Source: Agapetus fuscipes
Taxonomy: Eukaryota; Arthropoda; Insecta; Trichoptera; Glossosomatidae
Direction of reading: 5' to 3'
Length of the DNA stretch: 64,000 nucleotides
Assembly: GCA_951799405.1 (NCBI GenBank)
Contig: OX637345.1
Coordinates: 1,860,001-1,924,000 of the forward strand
Shown here: in pieces, positions 40,889 through 49,630 of the stretch
Layout of the letters: each line of letters opens with the position of its first letter
Numbering within the stretch: position 1 is the first letter of the stretch
Position numbers and translations under genes: made by a program
The notes under the pieces: generated by a model
The model's input: the letters and a program-made list of their open reading frames with translations, nothing else
Databases searched by the model: none
What the model was told of the DNA's origin: nothing

Positions 40889-41152
40889 TGGTAGAAGAGA
40901 CTACAGTGGTAGAAGAGACCACAGTGGTAGAATAGACCACAATGGTAGAAGAGGCCACAATGGTAGAAGAGATCACAGTGGTAAAAGAGGCCACAATGGT
41001 GGAAGAGACCACAGTGGTAGAAGAGACCACAATGGTGGAAGAGACCACAATGGTAAAAGAGACCACAGTGCTAGAAGAGACCACAGTGGTAGAAGAGACC
41101 ACAATGGTAGAGGAAAACACAGGGGTAGCAGAAACCACAGTAGCAGTGGAGG
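40889..41152 (+). repeat. 18-bp minisatellite
   Basis: About 14 copies of ACCACAGTGGTAGAAGAG with A/G alternation (ACAATGG/ACAGTGG). Because 18 is a multiple of three, one frame stays open for 104 codons (VEETTM repeats, 40942-41256) with a unique 40-residue end. I see no start context or splice evidence, so I do not call a gene. Confidence 0.8.
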
Positions 41153-41479
41153 ACGGAAAGGTTGTATCACTAAAACAATTGTACCAAAAGACTACAATAG
41201 CGGAGAAAATCAGAAATATTAAAATAAATACAGTTGCATGCAATCCCAAAAATTGAAGAGACTACAATCGCATTTAATTTCCGAAAGATTTTAGAGATCT
41301 CAGTTCCAATAGTGGTGAGAAAAGATACAGAAATCGCAATGGAGTGCAAAAAGGTTGTGCAAACCACAGGGACAGTAGAGGTCAGAGAGATTGTACCACT
41401 AGATTGAATAGGCTACAATAGCAATAGAGGCCATAAAGTTTGAATAGACTAAAGTGGCAGTAATACGAAAATGGTTGTA

Positions 41480-41860
41480 AAAACTACAATGGCAGTATAG
41501 AGCACAGTGGCAATAGATGCCAGAAAAGTGTCTGCGACAATAGTGGCAGAAAAGGAAACAGTGGCAATCATCATCGCCAGTAAAGTGACTGGAACAATAG
41601 TGGCAGAAAAGGGCACAGGGGCAATAAGGGCCAGAAAAGTAACTGGGACTAGTGGCAGAAAAGGAAACAGTGGCAATCATCATCGCCAGTAAAGTGACTG
41701 GAACAATAGTGGCAGAAAAGGACACAGTGGCAAAAGAGGCCAGAAAATTGACTGTAACAATAGTGGCAGTATAGAGCACAGTGGCAACAGAGGCCAGCAA
41801 AGTGTCTGGGACAATAGTGGCAGAAAAGGACACAGTGGCAATAGATGCCAACATGCCTGA
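41480..41860 (+). repeat. Minisatellite, unit about 57-63 bp
   Basis: Copies of ACAATAGTGGCAGAAAAGG followed by ACAGTGGCAATAGATGCCAG and AAAGTGTCTGGG. Two longer units share CAATCATCATCGCCAGTAAA. It lies 330 bp from the 18-bp minisatellite and shares the word ACAGTGGCA/ACAGTGGTA with it, suggesting common origin. Confidence 0.75.
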
Positions 41861-42067
41861 TGCGCCATCTAACTAACAAGCCTCCCAGTAATTGTGGAGT
41901 CCTACATCTGCAAATACTGAAAGCTAATTCTCTAAATTAAATTGTTCCGATACGAATGTGATGTAAAATGTAGTAAAACAACTCATTGAATAAAAAATAG
42001 TGTACTGTTCCGAATGTGTGATTGTGTATCTGTGTGTTTTTACTTGTGTGAGTGTGTCTCTAGATGA

Positions 42068-42563
42068 TCTCATCTAATCTAAGTTGCAAAGATATTTAAC
42101 ATTGGAGATTAACATTATCTGCATTCTCACAAGCAGACACGTATAAGTTGGCGCTTGCACATGCCGCATGTGAACCTACAATATAAAAACCCAATCTCAA
42201 ATGAACATAGCCCTACAACTCTTGCCGACCTTACCTGAAACAGGGGTGACATTGGCAAATTAAACCATTTTCTACAGCATGGGTGGTTAGCCGTATACCA
42301 ACCTATAAGTCAAGGAACATATTATACAACAAATAACATTTTTAAAATCAATAAATAATAATATGTACATACATCAAAACAAATACGGAATACAAAATTC
42401 TAATTTAAAAAAAACCCTAGCCCTAGCCGCCAACATTACAGATCAACCGCCATTTTTTTCTGTCCTTACATACTTCTTTCATTTCATTAAGAGTCATAAC
42501 CTTCTTCATACAAAGCTCTCCTTTTATTATGACTCTGGATATCCCATTCATTCGCTATTTCAG
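42068..42563 (-). mobile_element. LINE-A ORF end, UTR and tail
   Basis: Minus strand: ORF end (CATTCATTCGCTATTTC to CAACATTACAGATCAACC on the plus strand) with AT-rich UTR and ATTAG-type tail at 42073. The 5' truncation lies at about 42563. Confidence 0.8.
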
Positions 42564-43035
42564 AAGAGGAAGGGGTATTTCTGCTAGGAGAACATAACAA
42601 CAAATATTTTGTTTGCCCCTAGAAACCCGGCCGTGTGACATCATCCTATCCCCCTCCACAATTAAACTGCGAAAAATCCATTCTTTTACCTGTAAATTGA
42701 AAGCAAAGAAAGCTTAATTTCTCTTGCATCGGTTTCCATTTGTACAGATGGCAAAGGGAATTCTTCACCGTCCTCGTTTGCCCGACTTGCCATTTCTTTT
42801 TGCCGCCTAGAACAGGAGAAACTTCGCCCATCGTCCCGCCTCACTGGCCGTGATTGGTTTCTTGTTTTTTGTTTTGCCGCTTTATTGGGTTAATCAGGGA
42901 GCCGGCAAAAAAATACAACAGTAACGAAACAATTTGCCGCCAAGTATTGTTTTCCGATTCGACCTAGAAGCTTTCTTCCTCTTGTTCTAACTTTGTTATA
43001 CAGGGCACTGAATTGATCGAGCAATCGATAAATTT
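42564..43035. other. Unassigned island
   Basis: 42600-42960 is less AT-rich, with GCCGCTTTATTGGG and TTTGCCGCCAAG words; no repeat recognised. Confidence 0.35.
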
Positions 43036-43139
43036 CATAATCTAAGTTGCAAAGGTATATCAATATTTAAAATTCATATTAAATGCATGCTCACAAACAG
43101 ACACGGGTTCATACAGTATTTAACGATTTATTTCACTTT

Positions 43140-43576
43140 ATCAACGACGTTACCATGTTGAAAGCACCGGTTCCCATAGATCACCGAAGTTAAGCAACAT
43201 TGGGCGCGGACAGTACTTGGATGGGTAACCGCTCAGGTACACCGCGTGTCGTTGGCATCTTGGGCCGGTCCGTAGTCCGTAGTGACAACACTTCGGACTC
43301 GTAAATGGAAGGTTGCGGATTTGGATCCCGGCGGAGCACAAAAATATATCATTTATATTTTGAATGTGCTCTTCGCTGAGTTGAAAAATTCATAAACCTT
43401 TACCAAAGACCGGTCACTGAAAGGTCCATCCAACCTAACAACAACTGGGTCTTGCTTGAGAATTGGCGCTTTCTACAGCGACGACCAAGCTCGCAGAGGG
43501 CTCTTGAGGTGTGATACACACAAAAACACAGCGCTCACCAAATAAATCATCCTAATATTATTATTATTATTATTTG
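43140..43576 (+). mobile_element. 5S-tRNA chimeric SINE-B, complete
   Basis: Reference copy. Module 1 (43142-43258): 5S rRNA-like, CAACGACGTTACCATGTTGA, GATCACCGAAGTTAAGCAAC, CTTGGATGGGTAACCGCTC and CACCGCGTGTCGTTGGC. Module 2: head GGCCGGTCCGTAGTCC with a 5-nt duplication (GTAGTCCGTAGT), anticodon-loop-like CTCGTAA, degenerate B box GGATTTGGATCCC. Then SINE-B body, CGACCAAGCTCGCAGAGGG, CR1-type tail and (ATT)n. Both 5S and tRNA internal promoters could in principle recruit pol III. Confidence 0.9.
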
Positions 43577-43700
43577 TTATTTAAAAAAAACACAGTTTCA
43601 ATTCACTATTATTTATGCTCGAATACTTTCGCCCTTCAAAGGCATCATCAGGAGCAGTATTTCTTTGCTACTTTTATTGTTGACTTGAATTGTGTTCATT
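43577..43700 (-). mobile_element. Fragment with hammerhead-like core H6
   Basis: Downstream of H6 on the minus strand the sequence reads AATAGTGAATTGAAACTGTG, resembling the arm of the 3.1 kb fold-back (AGTGAATTAAAACAGTGTAT). No inverted copy is present here. Confidence 0.5.
43616..43656 (-). ncRNA. Hammerhead ribozyme-like motif H6
   Basis: Minus strand: stem I TGCTC; core CTGATGA (the canonical form); extra T; stem II GCCTT-TGA-AGGGC with one G-T pair; GAA; stem III AGTATT (A-T and G-T closing two bases); C at position 17; stem I GAGCA. This is the best single match to the textbook consensus apart from the extra base. Confidence 0.65.
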
Positions 43701-43734
43701 GCCTTATAAGCTGGTATGTGGCTGACCACCCATC

Positions 43735-44110
43735 TTTATCTATATTCTTAGTTGCAAAGATATATCAACATTTAAAATTCATATTTAATGCATCCACCAC
43801 AAACAGACACGTGTACGTTTGCGCTTACAAATGCTGCATGTATACTTACAAATTAAAATCAAAATCACAAATAAACATAAGCCCTGCAACTTTTGCCGAT
43901 CCTCCCTGAAACAGGGGTGACATTGGCAAAGTGAACCATTCTGTACAGTATACGTGGTCAGCCTCATACCAACGCATAAGTCAAGGAATCGATCAACATG
44001 CATATTTCTCTTACGATGCTCCTTAAATTATAGATTGGTATGAGGCTGACCCCCCATGCTGTAAAAAAATGGTTCACATTTGCACATGCCACCCTGTTTC
44101 AGAGAGGGTT
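43735..44110. mobile_element. LINE-A 3' ends, opposed
   Basis: Minus copy 43735-43990 (complete UTR, CATACCAACGCATAAGTCAAGG) and plus older-type scrap 44028-44110. Confidence 0.75.
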
Positions 44111-44220
44111 ATAATTGGTGTATAGTTCCTTCGACTTGACGCTTTTGGAAAACCACTGTCACAGGATTTTCCGGTCCTAGAGTTCATCTCCTCTCAATCT
44201 TTCCTTTTATATTAAGTGGT

Positions 44221-44370
44221 AGGTCGGTGTTATGGCCGAGGAGGCCATGTGGGCTGATCATTCTTGCGTATTTGGAATAAAATAACATCGGTTCGATCCC
44301 CGCTTGGGTCATTTGACCATAACACTGACCCTGGTTCAACAGATGTAATTCAGTAATTATTAACTGCTGG
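44221..44370 (+). mobile_element. SINE-C, 3'-truncated
   Basis: GGTGTTATGGCCGAGGAGGC head, B box GGTTCGATCCCC, ending in the body after CAGTAATTATTAACTGC. Confidence 0.75.
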
Positions 44371-44582
44371 TATAAAGTGCTGATTCACTGAATTGAGAGA
44401 TCGTGGATAAAACCATCGATATATAAGTAGAACTACCAACTCCATGTGTGCAAGCGTAAAGTGACTCTGTGTCCGAACTGAATCTACAATTAAAGATTTT
44501 AAATTATGATTACGGTCGTTAGACATTTTAAAGAATGAAAAAAACGGATTTTACTGACCGTGCAAAAGAGAAGAACGATTTT

Positions 44583-44622
44583 CTCTACGTTTCATCGGAG
44601 TCATATCCGACGTCTTCAGGAG
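44583..44622 (-). ncRNA. Hammerhead ribozyme-like motif H7
   Basis: Minus strand: stem I TCTC; core CTGAAGA; extra C; stem II GTCGGA-TATGAC-TCCGAT; GAA; stem III ACGT; A at position 17; stem I GAGA. Confidence 0.6.
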
Positions 44623-44876
44623 ACGTGTGTCCTCTACAAAGAGGAACGACGAACTGTTGAATTATTATTGTTTGTTCGAGGCTGAAGGTTGTAGGTATTT
44701 TTATTAACCTTCGGTGATACATCCATAGTTGTCGCTATAGCTCCAGTTGTACAGAAGGACAATATTATATTGTATTCTTGTGAAATCGTCCGATTAATGA
44801 AAGGGTGGATCATTGGCCTCGAACAAACAACAATATAATTCAACAGTTCGTGGTTCCTCTTTGTAGAGGACACACG

Positions 44877-44918
44877 TCTCCTGAAGACGTCGGATATGAC
44901 TCCGATGAAACGTAGAGA
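44877..44918 (+). ncRNA. Hammerhead ribozyme-like motif H8
   Basis: Plus-strand mirror of H7, identical at every core and stem position. If transcribed through, the two cores would be on one RNA in opposite orientation and would compete with long-arm pairing. Confidence 0.6.
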
Positions 44919-45289
44919 AAATCGTTCTTCTCTTTTGCACGGTCAGTAAAATCCGTTTTTTTTTCATTCTTTAAAATGAATCTAAAATATTTTTTGTGAA
45001 ATATTTCACCGCAGTTTTAATTAAATACGACCGGCGTACAAACATGACAATTTATTTTTATCTTTTATCTTAATTTAAAGTCTGCTTTAAGGTTTTCTCT
45101 ACACAGTAGAATTAATATTTTAATTTCCTGTTTTGCCACGTTGGCGTTCTCTATCTTAGATTATTTCCCACTCGGAACTGATAAATCTTCAAACAAACGT
45201 TCAGCCTTAAACAACAGCATTTGTTTTTTTATAATACTAGAAGATATAATGTAATCTTTAATCAAATAAATTTAATCATTTAAGATGCA

Positions 45290-45475
45290 AGCACGTGTAA
45301 GTTCGCGCTTAAACATGCCACGCGTTTGTTTTTAAAATTAAACAAATATCAAATGAACATAGACCCTGCTGCAACTCTTGCCGACCTTCCCTAAAACAGA
45401 GGTGACATTGGCAAAGTTATTTTTTTACAGTATGTTTGGTAAACCTCATACCAACCTATAAGTCAAAGAACATCA
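45290..45475 (-). mobile_element. LINE-A 3' end
   Basis: Minus strand, tail decayed, UTR with TGCCGACCTTCCCTAAAACA; right end CCAACCTATAAGTCAAAG. Confidence 0.7.
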
Positions 45476-45587
45476 TAGGAATTAGAATTGAGATAGATAA
45501 GTGTCAGTTCATCCTCAAACGCCGAGCAGAAAAAGTGCTTCCTGAAGACGTTGGCTACGACACAATTATGTAAGTTCTCCCACAACG

Positions 45588-46000
45588 CAAACGTAACTAA
45601 GCTACACATATAGAGTAACTTCTTGCCGCATTATTTCAGAAGGATTTCGCATGTGGCGAGTGGAACCTACTTATTTTTTACAGGTAACGGACCGGCCTTA
45701 CGCCGACCACTTTAGTTGAAGTGGAGGTTACCCAGCGCCCGAGGGGGTCCCAGGTACTCATTTCTTGTTAAGGCTGAGTAAACGTTGCCGGTATTTTATT
45801 TTGGGGCTTAAAATTAACACCGAATCAGAAAATCATTTCTGACACTCTCGGTGGGATTCGAACCCGGGCTCACGGCATGAAATGCAAACACTCTACCAAA
45901 TGAGCTTTCGGTGAGATTCGAACCCGAGAACTTGGGTTCGAATACGTGGGGATAGCGCAACAAGAAGTTACACTATATGTGTTGCTTAGTTAGTTGCTAG
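45588..46000. mobile_element. SINE-A followed by an inverted SINE-A scrap
   Basis: Minus-strand SINE-A 45588-45909 (B box GGGTTCGAATCCC near 45855), then GAGATTCGAACCCGAG again and a plus-strand terminus GTTACACTATATGTGTTGC at 45966. Confidence 0.75.
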
Positions 46001-46549
46001 CAACCCGGTCCCCTGATGTCACAACATTTTCAATGTCAAATAATATGCGTACCTCACTGTAACTTGTAAATACGCTTGTGTCAACTAATTGTGGCAGTTA
46101 CTTAGTAATATGGTCCTAAAATTTAGGTTTTGGTCCTAACGAGGACCTCAAGAGCCGTAACAGATAATCTACGATTGTCTAATATGAATATCAGATGGTG
46201 TTCCCGGGCATTGAGGGACCGCAGAGCCGGTTAGCGGTATCTAATGGGGAGACGCGATTAGATAATGGACGACGCAAGAACTTCAATATGTATTCATGGA
46301 AGGCCCTTCTTAGGACCGCATGATATTCAACAGAAAGGCCCTCATGCAGATATGTACCTAAATTATTCCAAATAAATTAATTTGAAATGCTTACTACGAC
46401 CTAGCTCGCAGAGGCCTCTTGTGATATGATTCACGCGAAAGCACTGCTTCTTTTTTGTGTCTATTCGTCACCTTACTGCTTGTTTTGCTTATCTACCATT
46501 TGATTCAAAGATGACCTTTCAGTGAAATTGTCTTAAAAATCACATTCGT
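46001..46549. other. Unassigned; short CR1-tail scrap
   Basis: 46396-46448 resembles the SINE-B end and CR1 tail (CTAGCTCGCAGAGGCC). 46140-46370 is low-copy sequence with GGGACCGCAGAGCCGG; nothing else recognised. Confidence 0.4.
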
Positions 46550-46690
46550 CACAATCTGAGCTAAGAGAAAAACGTAAAACACGATGATGTAAGAGTTGTT
46601 TTAAATATTTTTAAAAACAATTTCCAGTTTTCATAGGACACATTGGTCCAGTACACATACCGGCATTGTTCATGGGAAATTTCCTCTCTT
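46550..46690 (+). mobile_element. MITE-M interior fragment
   Basis: ACAATCTGAGCTAAGAG to GACACATTGGTCCAGTACAC. Terminal repeats absent. Confidence 0.6.
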
Positions 46691-46751
46691 GGGGATAAGA
46701 CAAATAATCTCTGAGGGGTCCTATTATCTAGGAGTTCGGTCGACTTGGTAG

Positions 46752-47316
46752 AACGCAACTAAGCTACACATATAGTGTAACTTATTTCCCGCGTTATCCC
46801 CGAAGGGGTCGCATGTGGCGATTCGGGACTTATTTATTTTTACGGGTAAGGGGGCCGGCCTCACACCAACCACTTTCAGTTGTAGTGGGGGTTTCCCAGC
46901 TCCCGGGGGGGCTGGTTCTCATTTTTTGTGAAGGCTGAGTAAACCTTGAGATCGAACCTTTGCTCTCGGCATGGAATGCAAGCATTCTATCGACCGGACT
47001 TTGTACGAGCATAGTCGTCGCTATAAAGCACCAATTCCCAGTTGCTCTAAAGCTAAATGGACAATTGAGCTGTCGACCTTTTTACGAGCTTGGTCGTCGT
47101 CGCTACAAAGCGCCAATTCTCAAGCAAGACCCAGTTGCTGTAAGGCTCGATGGACCTTTGGTGACCGGTCATTGGTAAAGATTTATGAATTTTTCAGCCC
47201 AGCGAAGAGCAAATTTGAAAATATAAATGGTATATTTTGTGTGCTCCTCCGGGATTCGAACCCACAACCTTCCATTCAGAGTCCGAAGTAGTACCATTGA
47301 ACTACGGACCGGTCCA
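46752..47316 (-). mobile_element. SINE-B/SINE-A heterodimer with duplicated segment
   Basis: Minus strand: SINE-B head (B box GGGTTCGAATCCC near 47254), body, CGACCAAGCTCGTAAAAAGG. A second partial SINE-B end (CGACTATGCTCGTACAAAG) and a SINE-A head follow directly. The SINE-B distal segment therefore occurs twice, as if two dimers recombined. Confidence 0.75.
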
Positions 47317-47419
47317 GTGATCATTTTTTATAGAAAATGTTTTGTAGTTTTTAATTTTTACTGTTTAATTGTTAAGTGTTTGTTTGTTTTGTATACTTAA
47401 ATGTAATTAATTGTTTGTA

Positions 47420-47565
47420 TTCCTTGACTTATAGGTTGGTATGAGGCTGACCACCCATACTATAAAAAATGGTTCACTTTTCCAATGTCACCCCTGTTTC
47501 AGGAAAGCTCGGCAAGAGTTGCTGGGCTTATGTTCATTTGAGATTGGGTTTTTATATTTTATATA
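47420..47565 (+). mobile_element. LINE-A 3' end, 3'-truncated
   Basis: CTTGACTTATAGGTTGGTAT to GAGATTGGGTTTTTATATT. It lacks the tail, which is unusual because LINE copies are normally truncated at the 5' side. Confidence 0.7.
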
Positions 47566-47779
47566 GATATTATTACTTTTATATTGGTTAACATTAAAAC
47601 AGTTTGATATTAAATAACCCGGGTAGATTTAGGCTTGTTTGCAACTGCCGAAAAGTTTCTCTAATTAAATTTGCAGAGCGCTGTAGCCCAGAAAATAGGA
47701 AAATTAGACAAACTTCATTCATAACTGAGATCGCAAACGTATGCAATTAGGTCATGTCAAAAAACCGAACCTTTGAAAT

Positions 47780-48295
47780 CTATAATCTAAGTTGCAAAGA
47801 TATTGTAACGAAATACACTGGTAGATGCTTATTGGTGTACGTGTGTTTTGAGAGAATGTTCTGGCCCAGACGATTGTAGTTGTAAAGTGTGTATGTAGGT
47901 AGGAAATGGACTCTTCAAGAAATAAATATGTCCAGAATCGTCTATACAAGTGTGGTAGTGGAACTTTCTAGGGCCTGCTGGAATGGCCCCTAGGTTCCGC
48001 TATAAGAAGGGTGACAATCGGCTGGAGCGAGTTAGTCTTTCGAAGCACTCACACAGAGGAATATCTAGTTACTAGGGCGACCAATATGGTGTAAAATAAC
48101 TGTAATCTGTACGAAATAAATAAGTGTGTTAAAATAAATCTGTTAAAATAAGTCTGTTAAAATAAATCTATTGTAAGAAAGTCTGCGTAAATAAACTGTA
48201 TGGCTAACTTGTGTTGAACTTGTGTTTTAATTAAAAGAACCCTCGGGAAAAACGTAACAATATATTAACATTTAAAATTCATATTAAGTGCATTC
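47780..48295 (-). mobile_element. LINE-A end carrying the solo LTR
   Basis: AATCTAAGTTGCAAAGATAT before and ATTAACATTTAAAATTCAT after the LTR together reconstitute the minus-strand LINE-A 3' terminus. Confidence 0.7.
47804..48259 (+). mobile_element. Solo LTR, 456 bp
   Basis: Starts TGTAACGAAATACACTGG and ends AAAAACGTAACA (TG...CA, with TGTAACG/CGTAACA as imperfect mirror ends). It is flanked by ATAT on both sides (47800-47803, 48260-48263) within a LINE-A. A TATA-like CTATAAGAAGG is near 48000, and AATAAA-type signals near 48115-48200. A 4-bp duplication suggests Ty3/Gypsy-like. No internal region is present, so the full element was lost by LTR-LTR recombination. Confidence 0.85.
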
Positions 48296-48610
48296 GACCG
48301 GTCTGTAGTCCAGTGGCAACACATCGGACTCTTAAATGGAAGGTTGTGGATGCAAATCTTGGTGGAGCACAAAAAAATACCATTTATATTTTGAAATATG
48401 CTCTTCGCTGGACTGAAAAATTCATACAACCTTTACCAAAGACATACCACTAAAGGTCCATCCAGCCTTACAGCAACTGGGTCTTGCTTGAGTATTGGAG
48501 CTTTGAAGCGACCACCAAGCTCTTAAACTACCTACACCTCTGTGGCACTACAACAAATGTCATAGACACCTAGAGTCTTTGAAATGTAGGGTGTCTCCCG
48601 CCCAGAAAAA
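48296..48610 (+). mobile_element. SINE-B with LINE-C-type tail
   Basis: GACCGGTCTGTAGTCCAGTG head; B box eroded (GGATGCAAATCTTGG); tail CTCTGTGGCACTACAACAAA to GTCTCCCGCCCAG. Confidence 0.8.
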
Positions 48611-48651
48611 ATGCTTACAAACAGACACGTGTAAGTATGCGCTTACGAATA

Positions 48652-49141
48652 TATATACAAGGATAATTTATTAATAAGGTACACATAATAAAAGAGCTCC
48701 GTTTTTGGAACCTCAAGGGCCCTCTCAAATCACGGATAAGATTTTTTGTAAAGATACGTCTTTAGTGCTCCTTTAAAGATACCAACAGTTTCTGCCTTCC
48801 TCACATTAGGTGGTAGTCTGTTCCACTCCATTGGGCCCGCAAACCGGAAAGCACGGTCCCCAAAATTAGTGCGTGTCTGACGTGACGGCTGGACGTCAAC
48901 CACCCCACACTTCTCAGATCTGAGAGTTTGGCGGCTCAAATCTATCTCAACACGTGAGAACATGTCAGACAAGTATGAAGGAGCCATACCATTGACAGCT
49001 TTGTAAACCATCAGACAAACACGGTAGACCACCCTCTCCGGAAAACGAAGCCAATGCAGTTTTTTCAACAATGGAGTAATATGGTTAAATTTAGACATCC
49101 CGAATATGAGTCTTGCTGCAGAGTTCAGCACAGATTGAAGC
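48652..49141 (-). CDS. CR1/L2-like LINE C-terminus and 3' UTR
   Basis: Minus-strand codons from about 49141 to the stop at 48730. They open with LQSVLNSAARLIFGMSKFNH, then ITPLLKKLHWLRFPERVVYR, KAVNGMAPSYLSDMFSR, a NFGDRAFRFAGPMEWNRLPP segment and GALKTYLYKKSYP. The AARLI, HWLP-like and APxYL...FGxRAFxxAGP motifs are characteristic of CR1/L2/Rex-type ORF2 ends. The frame is open throughout. The 3' UTR reads GAGGGCCCTTGAGG, CAAAAACGGAGCTC and AATAAATTATCCTTG, a match to the first SINE-B tail. It is inserted in a LINE-A (flanks 48610-48651 and 49142-49240). The RT catalytic core is absent. Confidence 0.8.
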
Positions 49142-49243
49142 CGAATGCTGTATGTGTACTTACAAATTAAAATCCAAACTGCAATTTTTGCCGAACTTGG
49201 CATATAGAACATTTTCTCTACATTATGGATGGTCAGCAACATA

Positions 49244-49571
49244 AAAACGCAACTAAGCTACACATATAGAGTAACTTCTTGTCGCATTATACCCGAAGGG
49301 TTTCGCATAAGGTGAGTCGAACCTATTTAGGTATTTTTACAGGTAAAGGTACCGGCTTTACGCCAACCACTTTAGTTGAAGTGGAGGTTCCCAGTTTCCG
49401 AGAGGGCTGGTATTCATTTCTTGTGAAGGCTGAGTAAACTTTGTCGGTATTGTATTATGGGGTTTGAAATAAACACCGAAACGGGAAATCATTTCTGACA
49501 CTCTCGGCGGGATTCGAACCCGAGCTCACAGGGTAGAATACAAGCACTCTACCAACTGAGCCATCGACCGG
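49244..49571 (-). mobile_element. SINE-A, full length
   Basis: Minus strand with CCGGTCGATGGCTCAGTTGG head and B box GGGTTCGAATCCC at about 49511; terminus TTGCGTTTT. Confidence 0.9.
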
Positions 49572-49630
49572 ACTAACCATCATGCCAACCTTTAAGTCAA
49601 TAAACACAATTCAAGTCTACAATAAAATAT

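Larger units (their letters stand above)
44525..44977. mobile_element. 453-bp fold-back with two intact hammerhead-like cores
   Basis: Arms of about 160 bp (44525-44683 and 44816-44977) are reverse complements with only a few differences, e.g. CGACGAACTG against CACGAACTG. The 130-bp centre is unique (GTGATACATCCATAGTTGTC). Each arm holds one core; both are intact. The arms end in ATTTTAAAGAATGAAAAAAA. Confidence 0.85.

Noticed and set aside
40942..41256. 104-codon VEETT repeat ORF as a host gene
   Set aside because: Period 18 bp keeps one frame open by arithmetic. Minus strand and other frames are also open; no evidence of a promoter or exon structure.
43142..43258. Functional 5S rRNA gene
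   Set aside because: Fused to a SINE and present in three dispersed, diverged copies with transposon tails; not in a 5S tandem array.
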